This document shows positions 57,911 to 64,000 of a stretch of DNA of 64,000 nt, one piece after another (position 1 is the stretch's first letter; each line of letters starts with the position of its first letter). The stretch lies in NCBI GenBank assembly GCA_039707655.1, contig CM077676.1, positions 190,212,936 to 190,276,935 on the forward strand, written 5' to 3'. Position numbers and translations under genes: made by a program. This DNA is from Elymus sibiricus (lineage: Eukaryota > Streptophyta > Magnoliopsida > Poales > Poaceae). The notes below the pieces were generated by a model that had not been told where the DNA came from, did not search any database, and worked only from the letters and a program-made list of their open reading frames with translations.

Positions 57911-59622
57911 TGATGGAAATATGCCCTAGAGGCAATAACAAAGTTGTTATTATTTTATATTTCCTTGTTCATGATAAAGGTTTATTATTCATGCTAGAAT
58001 TGTATTGACCGGAAACTTAAATACATGTGTGAATACATAAACAAATACCGTGTCCCTAGTGAGCCTCTACTAGACTAGCTCGTTGATCAAAGATGGTTAA
58101 GGTTTCCTAACCATAGACATTAGGAGAATGATGTGATGGACAAGACCCATCCGTTAGCTTAGCATATGATCGTTCTGTTTATTGCTACTGCTTTCTTGAA
58201 TGTCAAATACATGTTCCTCAGACCATGAGATCATGCAACTCCCGGATACCGGAGGAATACCTTGTGTGCTATCAAATGTCACAACATAACTGGGTGATCA
58301 TAAAGATGCTCTACAGGTATCTCCGAAGGTGTCCGTTGAGTTGGCATGGATCTAGACTGGGATTTGTAACTCCGTGTTTCGGAGAGGTATCTCTGGGCCC
58401 TCTCGGTAATGCACATCATAAGAAGCTTGCAAGCAAAGTGACTAAGGAGTTAGTTACGGGATGATGTATTACAGAATGAGTAAAGAGACTTGCCGGTAAC
58501 GAGATTGAACTAGGTATGAAGATACCGACGATCGAATCTCGGGAAAGTAACATACCGACGGACAAAGGGAATTAAGTATGTTGTCATTGCGGTTCGACTG
58601 ATAAGATCTTCGTGGAATATGTAGGAACCAATATGAGCATCCAGGTTCCGCTATTGGTTATTGACCGGAGAGGCGTCTCAGTCATGTCTACATCATTCCC
58701 GAACCCGTAGGGTCCGCACGCTTAACGTTGGTTGACGATATAGTGTTATATGAGTTATGTGAATTGGTAACCGAATATTGTTCGGAGTCCCGGATGAGAT
58801 CCCGGACGTCACGAGAAGTCTCGGAATGGTCGAGAGGTAAAGATTTATATATGGGAAGTCATATTTTGGGTTCCAGAAAAAGGTGCAGTTTTTTCGGTAT
58901 TGTACCGGGAAGCTTCCAGAAGGTTCCGGAGGATTCCGGAGGGGTCCGGAAGTCCACAAGTGGGTCCACCACGTCCCAAGGGCTGGCATGGGCTAAGGGG
59001 AGGCGCCCTGGCCTTATTGGGCCAGGCGCACCAAGTCCTCAAAAGCCCACGCAGCTAGGGAAGGAAAAAGGGAGAGTCCTAGTAGGAATAGGATTGGACT
59101 TTGGAGTCCAAGTCCACGTGTGTACTATTCATGGTTACTGTTCACGTGGCACTATTCCTTCTACTCCAAGCCCCTACACATATATAAATAGAGGAGAGGG
59201 GGCGCCCCAAAGGAGAACACAACATTGTCTTAGCCGTGTGCGGCGCCCCCCTCCACAGTTCCGTCCCTCGGTCATATTTTCGCAGTGCTTGGGCGAAGCC
59301 CTGCGGAGATAGCATCACCATCACCATCATCACGCCGTCGTGCTGTCGGAACTCATCCACTACCTCGCCGTCTTGCTAGATCAAGAAGTCGAGGACGTCA
59401 CCGAGCTGAACGTGTGTTGAACGCGGAGGTGTCGTACGTTCGGTGCTCGGTCGGTTGGATCGAGAAGTTGTTCGACGACATCAACCGCGTTGTTCTAACG
59501 CTTCCGCTTACGGTCTACGAGGGTACGTAGACACACTCCCCCTCTCGTAGCTATGCATCTCCATGGATAGATCTTGCGTGTGCGTAGAATTTTTTTTGTT
59601 TTCCATGCAACGTTCCCCAACA
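57911..59622 (+). repeat. LTR-C (5' LTR, 1712 bp)
   Basis: TGATGGAAATATGCCC...CGTTCCCCAACA. It is full length compared with the deleted LTRs of A, so it shows what both A LTRs have lost. A TATA box lies at 59181. Confidence 0.88.
59181..59190 (+). promoter_or_regulatory. TATA box of LTR-C
   Basis: TATATAAATA, followed by GAGGAGAGGG, about 430 bp before the LTR end. BARE-type LTRs are known to use TATA promoters in this region. Confidence 0.6.
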
Positions 59623-59623
59623 G

Positions 59624-59640
59624 TGGCATCATGAGCCAGG
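59624..59640 (+). other. Primer-binding site of C
   Basis: TGGCATCATGAGCCAGG follows the LTR end and is a variant of TGGTATCAGAGCC complementary to initiator-Met tRNA. Confidence 0.7.
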
Positions 59641-60859
59641 TCTATGCGTAGATGATATGCACGAGTAGAACACAAAGAGTTGTGGGCGTTGATCGTCATA
59701 CTGCTTACCACCAGCGTCTTATTTTGATTCGGCGGTATTGTAAGATGAAGCGGCCCGGACCAACCTTACATGTCCACGTACATGAGACCGGTTCCACCGA
59801 CAGACATGCAACTTGTTTTGCATAAAGGTGGCTGGCGGGTGTCTGTTTCTCCTACTTTAGTTGAATCGAATTTGACTGCGGCCGGTCCTTGTTGAAGGTT
59901 AAAACAGCAAACTTGATAAATCACTATTGTGGTTTTGTGCCGTAGGTAAGAACAGTTCTTGCTAGAAGCCCGTAGCAGCCACGTAAAACTTGCAACAACA
60001 AAGTAGAGGACGTCTAACTTGTTTTTGCAGGGTATGCTGTGATGTGATATGGTCAAGACATGATGTGATATACGTTATTGTATGAGATGATCATGTTTTG
60101 TAATTTATCGGCAACCGGCAGGAGCCTTATGGTTGTCTCTTTATTGTATGAAATGCAAGCACCATGTAATTGCTTTACTTTATCGCTATGCGTTAGCAAT
60201 AGTTGTAGAAGCAATAGTTGGCGAGACGACCACGACGCAACGATGGAGATCAAGGTGTCGAGCCGGTGACGATGGAGATCATGACGATGCTTTGGAGATG
60301 GGGATCAAAAGCACAAGATGATGGCCATATCATGTCACATATTTTGATTGCATGTGATGTTTATCCTTTATGCATCTTATTTTGCTTAGAACGGCGGTAG
60401 TATTATAAGATGATCCCTTCACTAAATTTCAAGATAAAAGTGTTCTCCCCGAGTATGCACCGTTGCTAAAGTTCGTCGTTTCGAAGCACCTCGTGATGAT
60501 CGGGTGTGATAGATTCTACGTTCACATACAACGGGTGTAAGCCAGTTTTACACAAGCAGAATACTTGGGTTAAACTTGACGAGCCTAACATGTACAGACA
60601 TGGTCTCAGAACACTGGAGACCGAAAGGTCGAACATGAGTAATATAGTAGATATGATCAACATGGAGATGTTCACCATTGATGATTGTCCCATCTCACGT
60701 GATGATCGGACATGGGCTAGTTGATTTGGATCATGTATCACTTAGTTAACTTAAGGGGTGTTAATTTAAGTGGGAGTTCATTAGTAATTTGATTAATTGA
60801 ACTTAATTTATCATGAACTTAGTCTTGATAGTTTCTTTGCATATCTATGTTGTAGATAA
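59641..60859 (+). other. 5' leader of C
   Basis: Non-coding; homologous in inverted orientation to the leaders of A and A'. It would hold packaging and dimerisation signals in BARE-type elements. Confidence 0.7.
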
Positions 60860-61861
60860 ATGGCCCGTGCTACTGTTCCGTTGAATTTTAATGCGTTCCT
60901 AGAGAAAGCTAAGTTGAAAGATGATGGTAGCAACTACACGGACTGGGTCCGTAACTTGAGGATTATCCTCATTGTTGCACAGAAGAATTATGTCCTTGAT
61001 GCACCGCTAGGTGATGGACCTGCTGCAGGAGCTGCTGCAGACGTTGTGAACTCCTGGCAGGCTCGATCTGATGACTACTCGATAGTTCAGTGTGCCATGC
61101 TCTACGGCTTAGAACCGGGACTGCAAAAGCGTTTTGAACGCCACGGAGCATATGAGATGTTCCAAGAGCTGAAATTGATATTTCAAGCTAATGCCCGGGT
61201 TGAGAGATATGAAGTCTCCAACAAGTTCTTTAGCTGTAAGATGGAGGAGAACAGTTCTGTCAGTGAACACATACTCAGAATGTCTGGGTACCACAACCAC
61301 TTGACTCAGCTGGGAATTGATCTTCCGGTTGAGAGTCTTATTGACAGAGTTCTTCAGTCACTGCCACCAAGCTATAAAGGCTTCGTGATGAACTATAATA
61401 TGCAAGGGATGGAGAAGACAATTCCCGAGCTCTTCGCGATGCTGAAATCAGCGGAGGTAGAAATCAAGAAGGAGCATCAAGTGTTGATGGTTAACAAAAC
61501 CACTAGTTTCAAGAAAAAGGGCAAGGGAAAGAAGGGGAACTTCAAGAAGAACGGCAAGCAAGTTGCCGCTCCCACGAAGAAACCCAAAGCTGGACCCAGG
61601 CCTGAAACAGAGTGCTTCTACTGCAAAGGGACTGGTCACTGGAAGCGGAACTGCCCCAAGTATTTGGCGGATAAGAAGGATGGCAAAGTGAGCAAAGGTA
61701 TATTTGATATACATGTTATTGATGTGTTCCTCACTAATGCTCGCAGTAGCGCCTGGGTATTTGATACTGGTTTGGTTGCTCATATTTGTAACTCGAAACA
61801 GGAGCTACGGAATAAGCGAAGACGAGGTGACGATGCGCGTCGGGAATGGTTCCAAGGTTGA
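60860..61861 (+). pseudogene. Copia GAG and start of protease (element C), frameshifted
   Basis: ATG 60860 opens a 333-codon frame. Residues 1-210 are the copia capsid region. A Lys-rich stretch follows (about 214-245), then a CCHC zinc knuckle (Cys252, Cys255, His260, Cys265), then the protease active site FDTG (Asp302). Between about 61797 and 61827 a small deletion shifts the frame, and the last residues are out of frame. GAG would form virus-like particles; protease and later parts cannot be made in frame. Confidence 0.88.
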
Positions 61862-63453
61862 TGTGATCGCCGTCGGCACGCTACCTCTACATCTACCTTC
61901 GAGATTAGTTTTAGACCTCAATAATTGTTATTTGGTGCCAGCGTTGAGCATGAACATTATATCTGGATCTTGTTTATTGCGAGACGGTTATTCATTTAAG
62001 TCAGAGAATAATGGTTGTTCTATTTATATGAGTAACATCTTTTATGGTCATGCACCTTTTGTGAATGGTCTATTCCTGTTGAATCTCGATCGTAGTGATA
62101 CACATATTCATAATATTGATGCCAAAAGATGCAAAGTTGATAATGATAGTGCAACATACTTGTGGCACTGCCGTTTAGGTCATATTGGTGTAAAGCGCAT
62201 GAAGAAACTCCATGCGGATGGACTTTTGGAATCTCTTGATTATGAATCATTTGATACTTGCGAACCATGCCTCATGGGCAAGATGACTAAAACTCCGTTC
62301 TCCGGAACAATGGAGCGAGCTACTGATTTGTTGGAAATAATGCATACCGATGTATGCGGTCCGATGAATGTTGAAGCACGCGGCGGGTATCGTTATTTTC
62401 TAACCTTCACAAATGATTTGAGTAGATATGGGTATATCTACTTGATGAAACACAAGTCTGAAACATTTGAAAAGTTCAAAGAATTTCAGAGTGAAGTAGA
62501 GAATCATCGTAACAAGAAAATAAAGTTTCTACGATCTGATCGCGGAGGCGAATATTTGAGTTACGAGTTTGGCCTTCATTTAAGAAAATGTGGAATTGTT
62601 TCACAACTCACGCCACCTGGAACACCACAGCGTAATGGTGTGTCCGAACGTCGTAACCGTACTTTATTGGATATGGTGCATTCTATGATGTCTCTTACCG
62701 ATTTGCCACTATCGTTTTGGGGTTATGCATTAGAGATAGCTGCATTCACGTTAAATAGGGCACCGTCTAAATCCGTTGAGGCGACACCATATGAACTATG
62801 GTTTGGCAAGAAACCTAAGCTGTCGTTTCTTAAAGTTTGGGGATGCGATGCTTATGTGAAAAAGCTTCAACCTGATAAGCTCGAACCCAAAGCGGAGAAG
62901 TGCGTCTTCATAGGATACCCTAAAGAAACAATTGGGTACACCTTCTACCACAGATCCGAAGGCAAGGTCTTTGTTGCCAAGAATGGGTCCTTTCTAGAGA
63001 AGGAGTTTCTCTCGAAAGAAGTGAGTGGGAGGAAAGTAGAACTTGATGAGGTAATTGTACCTTCTCTCGAATTGGAAAGTAGCACATCAGAGAAAACCGT
63101 TCCCGTGATGCCTACACCAATAAGAGAGGAAGATAATGATAAAGATCATGAAACTTCAGATCAAGTTACTACTGAACTTCGTAGGTCGACCAGAGTACAT
63201 TCCGCACCAGAGTGGTACGGTAATCCTGTTCTGGAAGTTATGTTGTTAGACAACAGCGAACCTACGAACTATGAAGAAGCTATGATAAGCCCGGATTCCG
63301 ACAAATGGCTTGAGGCCATGAAATCTGAGATAGGATCCATGTATGAGAACAAAGTGTGGACTTTGGTGGACTTGCCCGATGATCGGCAAGCCATTGAGAA
63401 TAAATGGATTTTTAAGAGGAAGACGGATGCTGATGGTAATATCACTGTCTATA
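61704..63453 (+). pseudogene. Copia integrase and start of RT (element C)
   Basis: The pol frame becomes homologous from about 61823 ('EDEVTMRVGNGS'), completing the protease. Integrase is full: His155, His160, Cys186, Cys189, then Asp216 (HTDVCGP), Asp279 (LRSDRGGEY) and Glu315 (NGVSERRN), with 35 residues between the last two. The 'ELWFGKKPKLSF' copia motif and the linker follow, then the first RT residues. Coding homology ends at 63453; the 14 codons after that belong to inserted sequence. Confidence 0.9.
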
Positions 63454-63772
63454 GCTCTAAATTTGAAGTGACAAGATTGGCATACCACCTTCATTAGTCG
63501 GTAGGAATACAAGTATTATGTTCATATTATTTTAGGCAAATAACGAAATAGCACCATATTAATTTAACTACCATGTCCAACCTATACTGGGACAATCTAC
63601 ATTTTGCATCATCTGTATTTCACATACTACTTTCAAAAGTATAAACGGACTGTGATATACTTTTGATCTGAACTGTGCATGAATCTCCAATGTACCGCTC
63701 ACAACTCAGTTAACATGATAGGAAACTCTCTTAGTTTAATTTCAAACCCATTTCATAATTAACCTAACTGAC
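63454..63772. other. Unassigned sequence inserted in RT of C
   Basis: 320 bp, AT-rich, without recognisable coding or terminal structure. It begins within the C RT gene and ends where a B-type LTR starts. It may be part of another nested element whose other end is outside the window. Confidence 0.5.
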
Positions 63773-64000
63773 TGTAGGGTAACGCAGCAGAAAACAAAAA
63801 ATTTCCGACCTACGTACCAGCCCAGGATCACTATGGAGACTGCATACAAGGTTTGATCTTTTTCGTTACCGACTCGTAGCGCAGCGGAAGTAGAGTCGAT
63901 GACGAACGGCGGTGCAGATCCCCGCAGCTAGGATTTTACAACCTCCCAACCGCGAGGATGTATACCCTCATCTGCCCCGCGGACAGCCCTCCGGGAGGCG
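63773..64000 (-). repeat. B-family LTR, partial, minus orientation
   Basis: It starts TGTAGGGTAACGCAGCAG and matches LTR-B1/B2 through 'ctccgggaggcg' at the window edge, with a few mismatches and indels. This is the terminal ~228 bp (minus-strand 3' end) of a third B-family LTR. Confidence 0.88.

Larger units (their letters stand above)
57911..63453 (+). mobile_element. Element C: BARE/Angela-type copia, + strand, interrupted at 63453
   Basis: 5' LTR, primer site, leader, gag and the first two thirds of pol are in order on the plus strand. It is the best-preserved copia copy here. RT stops abruptly after 'NITVY' at 63453, where unrelated sequence begins. ACGTT (57906-57910) is the expected target duplication. 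Confidence 0.9.

Overview
The window reads as nuclear DNA of a Triticeae grass (wheat, Aegilops or barley group). The basis is BARE/Angela/WIS-type copia LTRs, a Tat-lineage gypsy element with two RNase H domains and an antisense gene, a CACTA element with 'GCCGAGT...ACTCGGC' subterminal motifs, a LARD-like giant element, and a monocot-type wall-associated kinase (WAK) gene. No prokaryotic features, rRNA, tRNA or CRISPR were recognised. Family names rest on motif recognition, not on a database search.

Layout. (1) 1-8222: the 3' part of a + strand gypsy element. It holds the RT/RNase H tail, a second RNase H, the integrase, a long antisense gene with two predicted introns, and a 790-bp 3' LTR. 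(2) 8223-17300: a small gene island. A minus-strand WAK pseudogene is cut by the gypsy LTR, and a plus-strand WAK gene (12257-14479, two exons) has a frameshift near its C terminus. They lie head to head and are separated by a 1.27-kb retroposed insertion with a perfect 14-bp target-site duplication. A 0.92-kb foldback element lies downstream. (3) 18222-23600: the left part of a CACTA transposon carrying subterminal motif arrays, GC-rich tandem duplications, an AP2/ERF-domain ORF, a degenerate 'ccatcaccga' array and a 165-bp-arm hairpin. (4) 23601-57910: inside the CACTA, a minus-strand BARE/Angela-like tandem array LTR-interior-LTR-interior, with the middle LTR shared. Interior A hosts a complete nested 9.6-kb copia element (B, 29437-39061). 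Interior A' hosts an 11.2-kb LARD-like element (D, 45778-56954) with exact 5-bp TSDs. (5) 57911-63453: a plus-strand BARE/Angela element (C) inserted into the A' leader. It is itself broken at 63453, and a further B-type LTR starts at 63773.

Order of events (inference): CACTA first; then A and the A/A' tandem; then B into A, D into A' and C into A'; then a further insertion into C. The only plausible host protein-coding gene is the + strand WAK. The AP2 ORF appears to be transposon cargo. Almost everything else is transposon protein or decayed transposon sequence.
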